In this document: in pieces, positions 26,506-35,630 of the stretch
How the letters are laid out: the number at the start of each line of letters is the position of its first letter
Numbering within the stretch: position 1 is the stretch's first letter
Position numbers and translations under genes: made by a program
The notes under the pieces: generated by a model
What the model saw: the letters and a program-made list of their open reading frames with translations, nothing else
Database searches by the model: none
Told to the model about the DNA's origin: nothing
Source: Gp6-AA40 sp032156805
GTDB lineage: Bacteria > Acidobacteriota > Vicinamibacteria > Vicinamibacterales > UBA2999
Length of the DNA: 64,000 nucleotides
NCBI GenBank assembly: GCA_032156805.1
Contig: JALDXQ010000004.1
Location: 29,548-93,547 of the forward strand
Direction: 5' to 3'

Positions 26506-29464
26506 AGAAATCCAACTGCGCGCTGAACTTCACGAGCCTCGGGTTCAGCACGCTCGTGGGCTGGCGAAACAATGCAAACGAAGGGTTCTCCGTCAGCACG
26601 GCGTTCGCGTTCAACGCGTTGAACAGGTCGACATTCAATGCCGTCCGCAGACCACCGATTCGCAAGATCTTGCCGATACGGAAATCCAGCTGGTTCAAGC
26701 GATCGCCGTACTCGTCAGCTGTGGGGATCACATTGACGACGGCGGTGGCACCCCCGACATACGGCCGGCCGAGCGCGGGGGCCAACGACGCGGCCGGGTA
26801 CACGACCGCGGCCTGTACGACGGGCCCGGGAATGCTCTGGAATGTGCCGGCCAGCTGCACCTCGATTCGCGGGATCGTATACGCGGAGGCGAGCTTGAAC
26901 TGGGTGAGGTACGGTTCCTCGACACGGCAGTACGGCACGAGCGGAGTCGTCTCCGGGAGCGCCGCACGGATCTCGCAGCTATCGGTGAGCCTGCTGCCAG
27001 CGCTGATTCCGCCCTGGATTACCACGCCACGGAAACGTGTGTTCACACCCAGGTCCACTCCCTGCCAGTTCTCGATCTGCTCGCCGTAGTCCTTCGCGAA
27101 GGTCAGATAGTTGTCGGGTGGCCGCGTGAAACCCGCCTGCGTGATGTTGTACACCCCGGTCACCGGATACCCGCCGCCGTCGGGCAGGCGCGCATCAGAA
27201 GGCGCCGTCACACTGAACGCCGTGAAGTCGGCCGGCGAGAGTGCACGGTTGTCCGTCGCCAGGAAATTACCGTACCAGCGCCGGAAGTAGCCGACATCGA
27301 CAAATGTGTTCGGCACGAGCTCATGCTGAACGCTGACAGACGTCTCCCAGTTGTAGCCACGCTGCCCCCAGCCGCTGAGCACGTCCGGGTTGTACGTCGT
27401 GCTCGGAATCGGGTTGCCGAACGCGAGATTGCTGATCTGGAGGCACTCGCCATTCAGGAGCGGATTCGTGAGGTCGCAATCGGGCGTGTAGTCGGCATCG
27501 ACGTCGTTCCACTGGCGCGTCACTGACTGCACCGTCCGCTGCATCGGATTGGCGGAATCACCGTAGGTGCCCGTGTAGGTCAGCTGCTCGACATATTTGG
27601 ACAGCGATGCCTTGAGCGCGGTTCGTCCGTTCCCGAAGAGGTCGAACGCCACGCCCAGCTTCGGCGTCACGTCGTCCAGACTCGCCAGGTCACCCTCGTC
27701 GAAGGTAACGTTCCGATTGGGCGTGTAGACGCTTGGGCCCAGGGTCTGCGCCGGATAGCTGGTGCGATAGAAGTCCCATCGCACACCGAGATTGAGCGTC
27801 AGCCTGTCGATCGTCCACCGGTCCTGCGCGTAGATCCCGCCATCGTGGACATGCGTCTCCGATGTGTACGGGGCGCGCTCAGTGATCGACACGGGAGTGA
27901 GACCGTTGAAGGTGTACGAGAGGTTGGCCGCCACGGGCACGTTGAAGTTCCCGCGAGTACGTCCGGTGTGTGCCTGGTAGCCCACCTTGAATGCGTGGGC
28001 GCCTGTCACATAGGAAACCGCCCCGCGCCAGCTGTCGTCCATCAGCTCGGCCTTGAAGCGCATCGACGTCATGAACATCGGGCGCGGACCGCGATAAAAG
28101 ACACCCGTCGCCTGGTTGTTGACGCCGATGAACTGCTCGAACTGTTCCAGCCCCTCCGGCGTGAAATAGCCCCAGTCTTCCGGCTTGTGGGCGTAGCCAG
28201 CCTCCACCAGGATCTTGCTCGTAAGGGGCGCAGTATAGGTTGCCGTCACCAGTCGCTTCCACGGAAACCTGAAATCCGCCGAGGCCTCACGCGCCGTGAG
28301 CGCGCGCGAATCGATGCAGCTGCAGCGATCCTGCGCATCCACGAACAGGCTTACCTTGTTCTTGGCATCCACCTGCCAGGTGAAGCGTGCGTTGACATTC
28401 TGCCAGAGTGTGTCACGGGATCCTCTGTAGCTCGTGTCAGGAACGAACGCAAACGAGTTTCGGTCGCCGGCGTTCGCGTTTGCGACCGAGTTGGCGATGT
28501 AGTTGTTCACGCCCGCCGAGCGGCCCGACGCAAAGAACCACAGACGGTCGCGGACGATCGGGCCGCCAAACGCCGGGTTCACCTCCCAGTTGCTCTTGAC
28601 GGAGCTGGCCGACACCAGGCCAAGGGCCCTGAGCTCGTCGTCGATGTTAGTGCTTTGCAGATCCTCGTTGGTACCCGCGAGGAAGAGCGATCCGCTGAAT
28701 GTGTTCCCGCCTTCACGCGGGATGATGTTCATGCGAACGCCGCCCGCCGATTGCTCTGCCGAGCCGGCCGCCGTGTCGACGGTCACTTCCTGAATCATGC
28801 CGCTGTTGGCGGCGAAGGCGCTGACAGAGGTCCCTTGCGACTGCATCGACAAGCCATCGACCATGCGTCGCATGTCGCCGCCGCGACTGCCGTGGATCGA
28901 TAGCGTCTGCTGCACCTCTCCCGTGTTTCCGCCGACGTCTTGCCCCTCACCACTGAATGTCGTCGACAGCGTCATCCCCGGGATCAGCACGGCGACATTC
29001 ATCGTTGTCCGGCCGGTCGGCAGCGTGTCGATGATCTCTTTGTCGAGCACCCACTGACGCTGAGTGCTCTGCACGTCGACCAACGGCGTATTTCCAGTGA
29101 CGGTGATGGTCTCCTCGACGCCACCAACGCGCATCTCGGCGTCAACAGTCGCCGTGAGCGAGCCGGACAGCTCGAGGGCCTCTCGCTTGATCGTGCTGAA
29201 GCCCGCCAGTGTGAAGGTCACTGTGTAGAGACCGGGCCGCAGATCGACAATGCGGTACTGTCCGTCGGCACCGGTGACGACGGTTCGGAGCTTTTCGATG
29301 AGCGCCGGGCTTGCGGCTTCGACGCTCACCCCGGGTAACACCGCCCCGGAAGCATCGCGCACGACGCCCGTGATCGAGGCCTGAGCGAAGGCGGCGGCGG
29401 GAACCAGAACAAGCAGGATCACGGCGATGGCGGCCAACGCGCGACTGGCGACCTGACTTGGCAT
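26504..29464 (-). CDS. Oar-like TonB-dependent outer-membrane receptor (locus 2)
   Basis: A 986-residue receptor. ATG 29464 is preferred over the in-frame ATG 29485 because GGAGAGG lies just upstream of it. The signal peptide ends at AAAFA-Q. Then come a carboxypeptidase-like beta-sandwich (SITGVVRDASGAVLPGVSVEA), a plug (EETITVTGNTPLVDV, MVDGLSMQSQGTS, GGVRMNIIPREGGNTFSG) and a barrel ending VKFSAQLDF. It shares design but little sequence detail with receptor 1, so it probably binds a different or modified ligand. As first gene of the 15-gene run it should define what the downstream enzymes act upon. No SusD-like partner is present. Confidence 0.95.
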   Translation of the reverse strand: MPSQVASRALAAIAVILLVLVPAAAFAQASITGVVRDASGAVLPGVSVEAASPALIEKLRTVVTGADGQYRIVDLRPGLYTVTFTLAGFSTIKREALELSGSLTATVDAEMRVGGVEETITVTGNTPLVDVQSTQRQWVLDKEIIDTLPTGRTTMNVAVLIPGMTLSTTFSGEGQDVGGNTGEVQQTLSIHGSRGGDMRRMVDGLSMQSQGTSVSAFAANSGMIQEVTVDTAAGSAEQSAGGVRMNIIPREGGNTFSGSLFLAGTNEDLQSTNIDDELRALGLVSASSVKSNWEVNPAFGGPIVRDRLWFFASGRSAGVNNYIANSVANANAGDRNSFAFVPDTSYRGSRDTLWQNVNARFTWQVDAKNKVSLFVDAQDRCSCIDSRALTAREASADFRFPWKRLVTATYTAPLTSKILVEAGYAHKPEDWGYFTPEGLEQFEQFIGVNNQATGVFYRGPRPMFMTSMRFKAELMDDSWRGAVSYVTGAHAFKVGYQAHTGRTRGNFNVPVAANLSYTFNGLTPVSITERAPYTSETHVHDGGIYAQDRWTIDRLTLNLGVRWDFYRTSYPAQTLGPSVYTPNRNVTFDEGDLASLDDVTPKLGVAFDLFGNGRTALKASLSKYVEQLTYTGTYGDSANPMQRTVQSVTRQWNDVDADYTPDCDLTNPLLNGECLQISNLAFGNPIPSTTYNPDVLSGWGQRGYNWETSVSVQHELVPNTFVDVGYFRRWYGNFLATDNRALSPADFTAFSVTAPSDARLPDGGGYPVTGVYNITQAGFTRPPDNYLTFAKDYGEQIENWQGVDLGVNTRFRGVVIQGGISAGSRLTDSCEIRAALPETTPLVPYCRVEEPYLTQFKLASAYTIPRIEVQLAGTFQSIPGPVVQAAVVYPAASLAPALGRPYVGGATAVVNVIPTADEYGDRLNQLDFRIGKILRIGGLRTALNVDLFNALNANAVLTENPSFALFRQPTSVLNPRLVKFSAQLDF

Positions 29465-29563
29465 GGACCTCTCCTGGCCGGCCATCGAAGACAGAAAGCG
29501 ACCGGCGGGGGCGACTCTAGAGGTTGGTTGCGCGGCAAGTCGTGATGTAGTCGATGAAATTGG

Positions 29564-29617
29564 CCTGAATTCGCTGAAAGTCCTGAATCAGCCGCACTCC
29601 CTGAATCAATTCGTTGG
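29564..29617. promoter_or_regulatory. Three direct repeats at exact 18-bp spacing between divergent genes
   Basis: CCTGAAT occurs at 29564-29570, 29582-29588 and 29600-29606, each 18 bp apart, and the second and third extend to CCTGAATCA. The stretch is markedly AT-richer than its surroundings and lies between TonB receptor 2 (start 29464) and the winged-helix regulator (start 29667). Evenly phased direct repeats beside a winged-helix gene suggest operator half-sites. The opposite strand would read as a six-residue repeat (RIQ), but no start codon supports a gene there. Confidence 0.4.
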
Positions 29618-29666
29618 CGTAGAATACGGGGACCCGCCGGTACTCCTCGTCTGAGAGAGGCCTGCC

Positions 29667-31841
29667 ATGACGCAGCCAGGCGAAATCTTCACATTCGGAC
29701 CCTTCCGTCTGGACGCGGCGGCCCGCGCGCTCACACGCGACGGCGAGACGATCCCGCTGACGGCGAAAGCTTTCGACACGCTGTTGATTTTGCTGCGGCA
29801 GCGCGACCGCGTCGTGGAAAAAGACGAGCTGGTCAAGCTGGTCTGGCCCGACACCTTCGTGTCGGACGACAGTCTCACGCACAGCGTATCGGTTCTGCGC
29901 CGCGCGCTGGGCGACGACTCGGGACAACCGGTGTACATCGTCACGATTCCACGCCGGGGATACCGATTCGCCGCACCAGTTCACGTGGAGCACATCGCCT
30001 CGGAGAACCTGGCGGTGCCCTCGGCTGCCGAGATCGACGCGCCCGACACAGACTTGCAGGCGGTTCCGCAGACAGACCGTGACCGCTCGGCCCGCACCAG
30101 CTATCGCCGGTGGTGGCCGGCTGCCCTGCTGATTCCAGTCGCGGCGATTCTTGTCGTCGCCTTGCGATTCACAACGGGCGTGCCGGTGGGCGGGACACCA
30201 GGGACAACTATCCGATTTGTGCAGGAGGCGCCGCCGGAGCACCTGATTGCGTCGGGCGCGGTCATCTCGCCCGACGGCCGTCACCTGGCATTCGTAGCCC
30301 GGCGACGCGATACCGGTCGCACGGCGATCTGGGTACGTTCACTCGACGTTCCCCAGGCCAGAGTTCTGCCTGGAACAGAAGGCGCGTTCCGTCCGTTCTG
30401 GGCACCAGACGGCGAGGCACTGGGATTTTTTGCCGAGGGCCGGTTGAAGCGTGTGGGCCTCGACGGTCAGTCGCCCCAGACGCTCGCCGATGTTGGCTAC
30501 CGTCCGTCTGGCGGGAGTTGGTCCCCCTCAGGCGTGATTCTTTTCTCCGAGCGTCAGTCCGGCCTGTTCACCGTTAGTGACACGGGTGGCCAGAAGACGG
30601 CAGTCACCACCCTCGAAGGTGAGCACGAGATCGCACACCAGGCCCCGGTCTTTCTACCCGACGGACGACAATTTCTGTACTTCGTCCTCGGTGCGACGCC
30701 GGACAGCGGCGGTACCTACCTCGGTTCGCTCGAATCGCTCGAACGGGTTCGCCTGCTTGACGCATCATGCTCCGCCGTCTCGTTTGCCGAACCCGGGTAT
30801 CTACTCTACGTACGCGACGGAAGCGTGATGGCACATCGCTTCGAGCCGACGCGGGGACAGCTGCAAGGCGCTGCGCAACCGATCGCATCGACTCGAACGG
30901 AAACGAGGGCCGAGATGCGCGTTGGCGCTATCTCCGCGTCGGCGAACGGCATTCTGACGTTCGGTGGCGACACGGTCATGGCGCAGCTCACGTGGTTCAC
31001 ACGCGATGGACGGAAGGAAGGCACGATTCGCTCGCCGTCGCCGCTCCACAATCCGACCATCTCTCCCGACGGGCGCTATGTGGCAGCCGACGACTCCGGC
31101 TCGAACATGTCGATCTGGCTTGTCGATCTCGAGCGCGGTACTCCGACACGCCTCGCCGATGGCGTGCTCCCGGTCTGGGGACCGCGAGGCTCCGATATCG
31201 TCTTCACGTCGCGGCGCGTTGGAGGCTCGTCTGACCTCGTGCATCGCTCAATCGTAGGTGCACCAACAGACGAAATGTTGTTGTTGCGGACACCGCACAT
31301 GAAGATCGGCGGCAACTGGACCGACGACAACTCCTATATCGTCTACACCGGGTCGGATCCGCGGACCAAGCTCGATCTGTGGGCACTCGAGGTCGCCGAC
31401 CGGAAGCCGATCCCGTTCCTGCGGACGCCGTTCAACGAGATGCACGCGCAGGTGTCGCCGAACGGGCGCTGGGTCGCGTACGCATCAGATGAATCTGGCA
31501 CCTGGGAGGTCTACGTGCAGACGTTTCCGGTTCCGGGCGCCAAGCGGACGATTTCAGTAGGCGGCGGAGCCGAGCCTCAGTGGCGCCGCGACGGACGAGA
31601 GCTGTACTACCTGGCGCCTGACGGAACGCTCATGGCTGTTCCCGTCTCGACCCGCGATGACGCCTTCGACGCCGGTCGCCCTGTCTCCCTCTTTCAGGCG
31701 CGTATTCCTGCGGACATCATCACGTTCCGGAACCACTATGCACCCTCGCGTGACGGCCAGCGATTCCTCATTGACGCCGCCGATGACAGCGAGCCAATCA
31801 ACGTGGTGGTGAACTGGACGGCCCTCCTGTCGTCCCAGTAG
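29667..31841 (+). CDS. Membrane-anchored winged-helix regulator with PD40/TolB-like propeller
   Basis: A 724-residue protein with three parts. Residues 1-105 form an OmpR/CadC-type winged helix (FTFGPFRLDAAARALTRDGE, LTAKAFDTLLILLR, SVSVLRRALGDD, PRRGYRFAAPV). A single membrane helix lies at about 150-170 (PAALLIPVAAILVVALRF). A periplasmic propeller of PD40/WD40-like repeats follows (ISPDGRHLAFVAR, SPSGVILFSERQ, NPTISPDGRYVAADD, SPNGRWVAYASDE). The layout is that of one-component ToxR/CadC sensors: an outside propeller senses and the inside domain binds DNA. It is divergent from TonB receptor 2 and shares a repeat-bearing promoter region with it, so it is the natural candidate regulator of the 15-gene unit. 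Confidence 0.9.
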   Translation: MTQPGEIFTFGPFRLDAAARALTRDGETIPLTAKAFDTLLILLRQRDRVVEKDELVKLVWPDTFVSDDSLTHSVSVLRRALGDDSGQPVYIVTIPRRGYRFAAPVHVEHIASENLAVPSAAEIDAPDTDLQAVPQTDRDRSARTSYRRWWPAALLIPVAAILVVALRFTTGVPVGGTPGTTIRFVQEAPPEHLIASGAVISPDGRHLAFVARRRDTGRTAIWVRSLDVPQARVLPGTEGAFRPFWAPDGEALGFFAEGRLKRVGLDGQSPQTLADVGYRPSGGSWSPSGVILFSERQSGLFTVSDTGGQKTAVTTLEGEHEIAHQAPVFLPDGRQFLYFVLGATPDSGGTYLGSLESLERVRLLDASCSAVSFAEPGYLLYVRDGSVMAHRFEPTRGQLQGAAQPIASTRTETRAEMRVGAISASANGILTFGGDTVMAQLTWFTRDGRKEGTIRSPSPLHNPTISPDGRYVAADDSGSNMSIWLVDLERGTPTRLADGVLPVWGPRGSDIVFTSRRVGGSSDLVHRSIVGAPTDEMLLLRTPHMKIGGNWTDDNSYIVYTGSDPRTKLDLWALEVADRKPIPFLRTPFNEMHAQVSPNGRWVAYASDESGTWEVYVQTFPVPGAKRTISVGGGAEPQWRRDGRELYYLAPDGTLMAVPVSTRDDAFDAGRPVSLFQARIPADIITFRNHYAPSRDGQRFLIDAADDSEPINVVVNWTALLSSQ

Positions 31842-31870
31842 TGAGCGAGGACGCGCCGACCTCGTTGACT

Positions 31871-31897
31871 TCGAGGTGGTGCCCGTCCTCACCTCGA
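31871..31897. terminator. Hairpin between convergent genes
   Basis: TCGAGGTG (31871-31878) and CACCTCGA (31890-31897) form a perfect 8-bp stem with an 11-nt loop. It lies in the 81-nt gap between the regulator stop and the convergent kinase-like gene stop. No T tract follows on either strand, so this is at best a weak or factor-assisted bidirectional terminator. Confidence 0.35.
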
Positions 31898-31922
31898 GCG
31901 AGTTCTGGGCACGGCGAAGCGG

Positions 31923-33623
31923 CTAACGATCTTCGCTCTTCGGTGGGTTGCCGCCCGGCACCCGTTCGAATCCAACGAGCTTCCAGCCATTGGCTTCGCG
32001 CTGGAAATAGGCGTGGGATGGCTCCGCCCAGCTTTCCGGTCCGCCCTTGAACGCGATCTCCGCGCGGATGAACGTCGCCGGGGCCGCCGGCAGATTCTGC
32101 GGGACCGGGACGCTCATGCTCGCAGCCGGTGCTGTCGTCGTCCCAATCGGCTTGGCATCTCCGCTCGTGTTGTCGAACTGCAGCCAGTTGACTACGACTT
32201 CATTTGCTGCGGGAGCCACGCCTGCGTCGACCGCCGCATTCCGGAATGTCAGCGCCCCTGCAGCCGTGAGTTGCACGTCGACAATCGGATTCACCGCTGG
32301 AAGGTAGCGCCTGATGATGGCATCGCGGCGGTCGATGAAGAACTTCGCGAGCATCTCCTCCGCCGGTGGGTCGTTGAACTGGCCGACGCGTGGCACGGCC
32401 TTCAACATCTCGTCGGTGAAGCCCTGCAGCCGGCGAGCCGCCCAGAACTTGTCGTCGAACCGCGCGGATCGGAACGCCGAGTTGGCGTAACGCGGCTTCC
32501 ACTTCTCGGGATCCCAATCCGTGTGATCGCTCGGGAACGCGCCGACCGTGCGTGAGCGATACACCGGGAGCGTCCGCCAGTCCTTGATGTAGAAGCCGAA
32601 CGTCGGCATACCGAGCAGCGTCTTCTTGCCCTCGACCAGGTATTCCGACCCCTCGAACGGCTCGCGCGGGTAGACGCCGGCGCTGCCAACCGTCGATCCA
32701 AAGTCGAGCAGGTGATGCCTGATCACCTTCTTGTTGCCCTGATCGATCATCGTGTCGAGCGTGTTGATCGACTTCGAGTCCACGTGATTGACCCAGGTTG
32801 CAAACGTCCCATAGCCGCGCAGCTCGCGCCGGTGCTCGTGCGGCGTCACATCGTTAGGGTCGTCCGAGCGGACGCCGTAGAACCGGAAGCCTCCAACCGG
32901 CTTCCCATCGAGTGCCTTGCTCGCAATCACCCGATACGTACCACCAGGGTCGCGATGCGCCCGGCGCAGCAGCGCGCGGATGTCGGACTGCTTCATCCGC
33001 CGTTCGTTCCCGCTGGGTGGAGTGATCCGGGCACTCTCGTCGATCACCAACTGCTCGGGATCGAGCACGGACAAATGAACTTCAGGCACGTGGTACCCAA
33101 GTGCCCAGAACAGCTTCGTGACGACGACCTCGGTGCCGGTGGCCATGGCACGGTAGCCGGGTGGATCGACTTTGAGGAACCACACCGTGCCCTTCGAGTC
33201 GCGAACGGTGAACCCCGGTGTGACCCCATCGTTCTTGGCGTCGATAACAGCCCACTGCCCTGGCGCGGGCCCGCTGGTCGTATCCGGCCCCTTGAGGAGT
33301 TCCTCGACGGACACCGCACGCGTGCCCAGCCGGTTCGTGAACCAGTTGGAGTCGGGCACTTCATCCACGGTGTTCACGTTGAGCGCGCGAACGTTTAGTG
33401 TGCTGTCGCCGGGCCAATAGAACGAGTTCTCGATCGTGTCGTAGAGCAGATCGATATTGCGCTCTTTCACCCCGGAGGCATCCTGCGAATCTTCCACCTT
33501 CGCGATCGGATCGTCGGGGTAGAACTTCTTACCCGCCGCACCCGCGCCAAGAATCGAGGTCAAGGCGAGCGCCGCCGTCAGGCTCGACAGCCGCCGCGTG
33601 ATGGTATTGAGAGAGAGAGACAT
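31923..33623 (-). CDS. Exported protein with kinase-like motifs, function unknown
   Basis: A 566-residue protein with a signal peptide (LSSLTAALALTSILGAGAAG). I do not recognise a named family. The order of motifs resembles a protein/lipid-kinase fold of the HipA or PI3K type: TVWFLKVDPP (K151), GTEVVVTKLFWALG (E165 in a helix), YGTFATWVNHVDSKSINTL (D282 and N287 at catalytic-loop positions), and RHHLLDFGSTVGS (D307 in a literal DFG). The C-terminal 150 residues look like a separate beta domain. A kinase outside the cytoplasm would need an ATP source, so the fold may serve another reaction. It is encoded 3 nt after the Omp85-type barrel gene and is presumably its partner. Confidence 0.6.
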   Translation of the reverse strand: MSLSLNTITRRLSSLTAALALTSILGAGAAGKKFYPDDPIAKVEDSQDASGVKERNIDLLYDTIENSFYWPGDSTLNVRALNVNTVDEVPDSNWFTNRLGTRAVSVEELLKGPDTTSGPAPGQWAVIDAKNDGVTPGFTVRDSKGTVWFLKVDPPGYRAMATGTEVVVTKLFWALGYHVPEVHLSVLDPEQLVIDESARITPPSGNERRMKQSDIRALLRRAHRDPGGTYRVIASKALDGKPVGGFRFYGVRSDDPNDVTPHEHRRELRGYGTFATWVNHVDSKSINTLDTMIDQGNKKVIRHHLLDFGSTVGSAGVYPREPFEGSEYLVEGKKTLLGMPTFGFYIKDWRTLPVYRSRTVGAFPSDHTDWDPEKWKPRYANSAFRSARFDDKFWAARRLQGFTDEMLKAVPRVGQFNDPPAEEMLAKFFIDRRDAIIRRYLPAVNPIVDVQLTAAGALTFRNAAVDAGVAPAANEVVVNWLQFDNTSGDAKPIGTTTAPAASMSVPVPQNLPAAPATFIRAEIAFKGGPESWAEPSHAYFQREANGWKLVGFERVPGGNPPKSEDR

Positions 33624-33626
33624 GGC

Positions 33627-34895
33627 CTAGAACGCGCCTCCCGCGCTGAAGATGAGACGCAGATCGTTCTCACGGCTGTGCGCCGCCTCGATGCGGAAGG
33701 CATACCCCTGCACTCCAACCAGGCGCATACCGATTCCCCACGACTCCTTCAGGTCCTTGAAGTCGAGATCGGCGCGACGCGCCGCGACCTTGCCCGTATC
33801 GTAGAACACTGCCATATCGAGAAATCGCGCCGGCGTCCAGCGCAGCTCGGCGGTCATCAACATGCGGTTGCGATCGCGGAAACGAAAGTCCGGGTATCCG
33901 CGCAGCGTCGAGCCACCGCCAAGCGCTGGCAGAAGGAAATAGGGAACGCTGCCGGACTCTTCCAGATCGGTAATCGTCGCGAGCCCGCGCAGCGCGATGA
34001 CCCAGTTCGCGCGCAGGATCGGAATCAACTGCACCACCTCTCCCTCGAGTTGCTGGAACGAATAGAGGTCGTTGTCCTGCTCGCGGTAATCATCGAACTG
34101 GGCGCGAATAAGCCCGCCCTCCCCCGTATAGCCAGGAGCCCGGCGCCAGTCGAAGGTGGCGCGCGCCGTGCTGTTCAGGTAGCTGAAGCTGGAAAGCTCC
34201 AGGCCCGGCGTGTCGGCCGGTGAGAACTCGTCCTCGATGGAAGGCGACGTGCGCCCGCCTGACGTCGTGATGTCGTGATACTGGACGCCGCCGCCGATGG
34301 TGAATGGCCCGGGGAAATCGATGTCCAGGTTAGCGCCGCCTGTAATCGGCGTATACCCGAAGCGGGTCTCGTCCTCCTGCTCCGAGTCGTTGCCCACACC
34401 GAAGTGGCGCACATTGGGCGCATCGACGTAGCGCCCCGACAGTGTGAGCCGCGCTCGATTCCTCGCGAAGGTGGGGAGCGACAGATCGACCTGCCCCCGG
34501 GAAAACGTGTTGATCGAGTACGCTCCAAAGGCATTCACCGCGCCGTCGTCGCCAAACGCCTTCCGGCCTCCAACGCCGGCGGCAAAACCACCTCCCGGAT
34601 AGACCGAGCCGAGCCAGGGGTAGAAACCGCGTGGTTGACCGACGATCAGCCCCCAGTCCTCGAGCCGATCGAGGAGGCGTTCGACACCGTTCTCCTCGGG
34701 TGGCCGAATCTGCTTTTGCTTCTCGGCTTGCTCCTGGCTGATGACATCAGCTCGCGTGTCCTGCGCGCGCGCGGTGCCGGCCGTGATGAGCGCCATACTT
34801 ATGGCGAGCATTGCGATGACGGTGGGGTGCAGTGTCAATCGCGTCGTCTTCCGTGACGTGCTGGGCCAATCCGTGACTCGGTCCGATGGAATCAC
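33627..34895 (-). CDS. POTRA-less Omp85/BamA-superfamily outer-membrane barrel
   Basis: A 422-residue protein. GTG 34895 has GGAG 7 nt upstream and gives a long signal region (HPTVIAMLAISMALITAGTA-RAQ); ATG 34811 is an alternative. After about 50 residues of charged linker (QEQAEKQKQIRPPEENGVER) the barrel begins at once (GSVYPGGGFAAGVGGRKAFG), leaving no room for POTRA domains. The Omp85 loop-6 hallmark appears as GGSTLRGYPDFRFRDRN. The C-terminus ends in the expected aromatic, SAGGAF. Members without POTRA domains (the noNterm type) are known but their roles are not. Here the 3-nt gap to a secreted kinase-like gene suggests a dedicated secretion, anchoring or assembly pair. Confidence 0.8.
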   Translation of the reverse strand: MIPSDRVTDWPSTSRKTTRLTLHPTVIAMLAISMALITAGTARAQDTRADVISQEQAEKQKQIRPPEENGVERLLDRLEDWGLIVGQPRGFYPWLGSVYPGGGFAAGVGGRKAFGDDGAVNAFGAYSINTFSRGQVDLSLPTFARNRARLTLSGRYVDAPNVRHFGVGNDSEQEDETRFGYTPITGGANLDIDFPGPFTIGGGVQYHDITTSGGRTSPSIEDEFSPADTPGLELSSFSYLNSTARATFDWRRAPGYTGEGGLIRAQFDDYREQDNDLYSFQQLEGEVVQLIPILRANWVIALRGLATITDLEESGSVPYFLLPALGGGSTLRGYPDFRFRDRNRMLMTAELRWTPARFLDMAVFYDTGKVAARRADLDFKDLKESWGIGMRLVGVQGYAFRIEAAHSRENDLRLIFSAGGAF

Positions 34896-35039
34896 TTTAA
34901 CGCTCCGTTCAACTCTAATCGTTCCGTGACTGAGCCGTTCGGTCAAGGGCGCATGAGCTCGGCGAAAACCAGATACGATAAGCGTGCCGTTTGCTCCATC
35001 ACAGATGCGGGGTGGATACAACGCGATTGAGACACTCTG

Positions 35040-35630
35040 ATGCATGCCTTCTGCGTTCTTTGCCTTGTGGCTGTGCTGTCTCAGGTAGCCGGCAACCCTG
35101 CTGTGGACGCGGAGCCGGTGTTCCGAAGCGGAAAAACCTGGGATGAGTTCCTCGGCGGCGTTGCCAGGCAGCGCGAGCTGTGGCTGAACACCGAAGCGGC
35201 GGTGTCGGTGCCGCCAGAGTTCATCGAACGCGTCAGCGCAGTGAGCCCTGGGCTGCAGATCGTCGTCGTTGCCGAGGACTGGTGCCCCGATTCGGTTTTC
35301 GCAGTCCCGTACGTCGCCCGGCTGGCGGGTTCCGCCGGGGTGCCGCTCCGAGTCGTCGATAGCGCAGGCGGCGCGGTGCTCACGGCGGCACATCGAACGC
35401 CCGACGGCCGCACCGCGACGCCAACGGTTGTGCTGTTGCGGAACGGTCGCGACGTTGGTGCCTGGGTCGAACGTCCTTCCGAGCTTCAAGACATGTTTCT
35501 CTCGATGTCAACGAATCCGGAGAACGCGAAGCGCTTCTCCCAGAGGCGGACATGGTACGAGGAGGATCGCGGGCTCTCGACGCTGCGGGAGATCGTCGCG
35601 CTCATCGAACAGACGCGTGACAAGGAGTAG
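35040..35630 (+). CDS. Thioredoxin-fold exported protein with a single active-site cysteine
   Basis: A 196-residue protein with a signal peptide (MHAFCVLCLVAVLSQVAG) and a thioredoxin fold of the Thioredoxin_9 type: IVVVAEDWCPDSVFAVPYVA, then ATPTVVLLRNGRDVGAWVER. The usual CxxC is reduced to one cysteine (WCPD), and the mature protein contains no other Cys. It cannot form an internal disulfide. It may act by mixed disulfide or peroxidase-like chemistry, or be structural. The downstream outer-membrane protein gene starts 14 nt before this stop, so the products are likely functionally tied. Confidence 0.85.
   Translation: MHAFCVLCLVAVLSQVAGNPAVDAEPVFRSGKTWDEFLGGVARQRELWLNTEAAVSVPPEFIERVSAVSPGLQIVVVAEDWCPDSVFAVPYVARLAGSAGVPLRVVDSAGGAVLTAAHRTPDGRTATPTVVLLRNGRDVGAWVERPSELQDMFLSMSTNPENAKRFSQRRTWYEEDRGLSTLREIVALIEQTRDKE

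Noticed and set aside
29517..29660. A minus-strand peptide with a repeated RIQ pattern in the regulator promoter region
   Set aside because: It has no start codon outside the antisense of the regulator gene and its repeat is explained by the 18-bp direct repeats in DNA.
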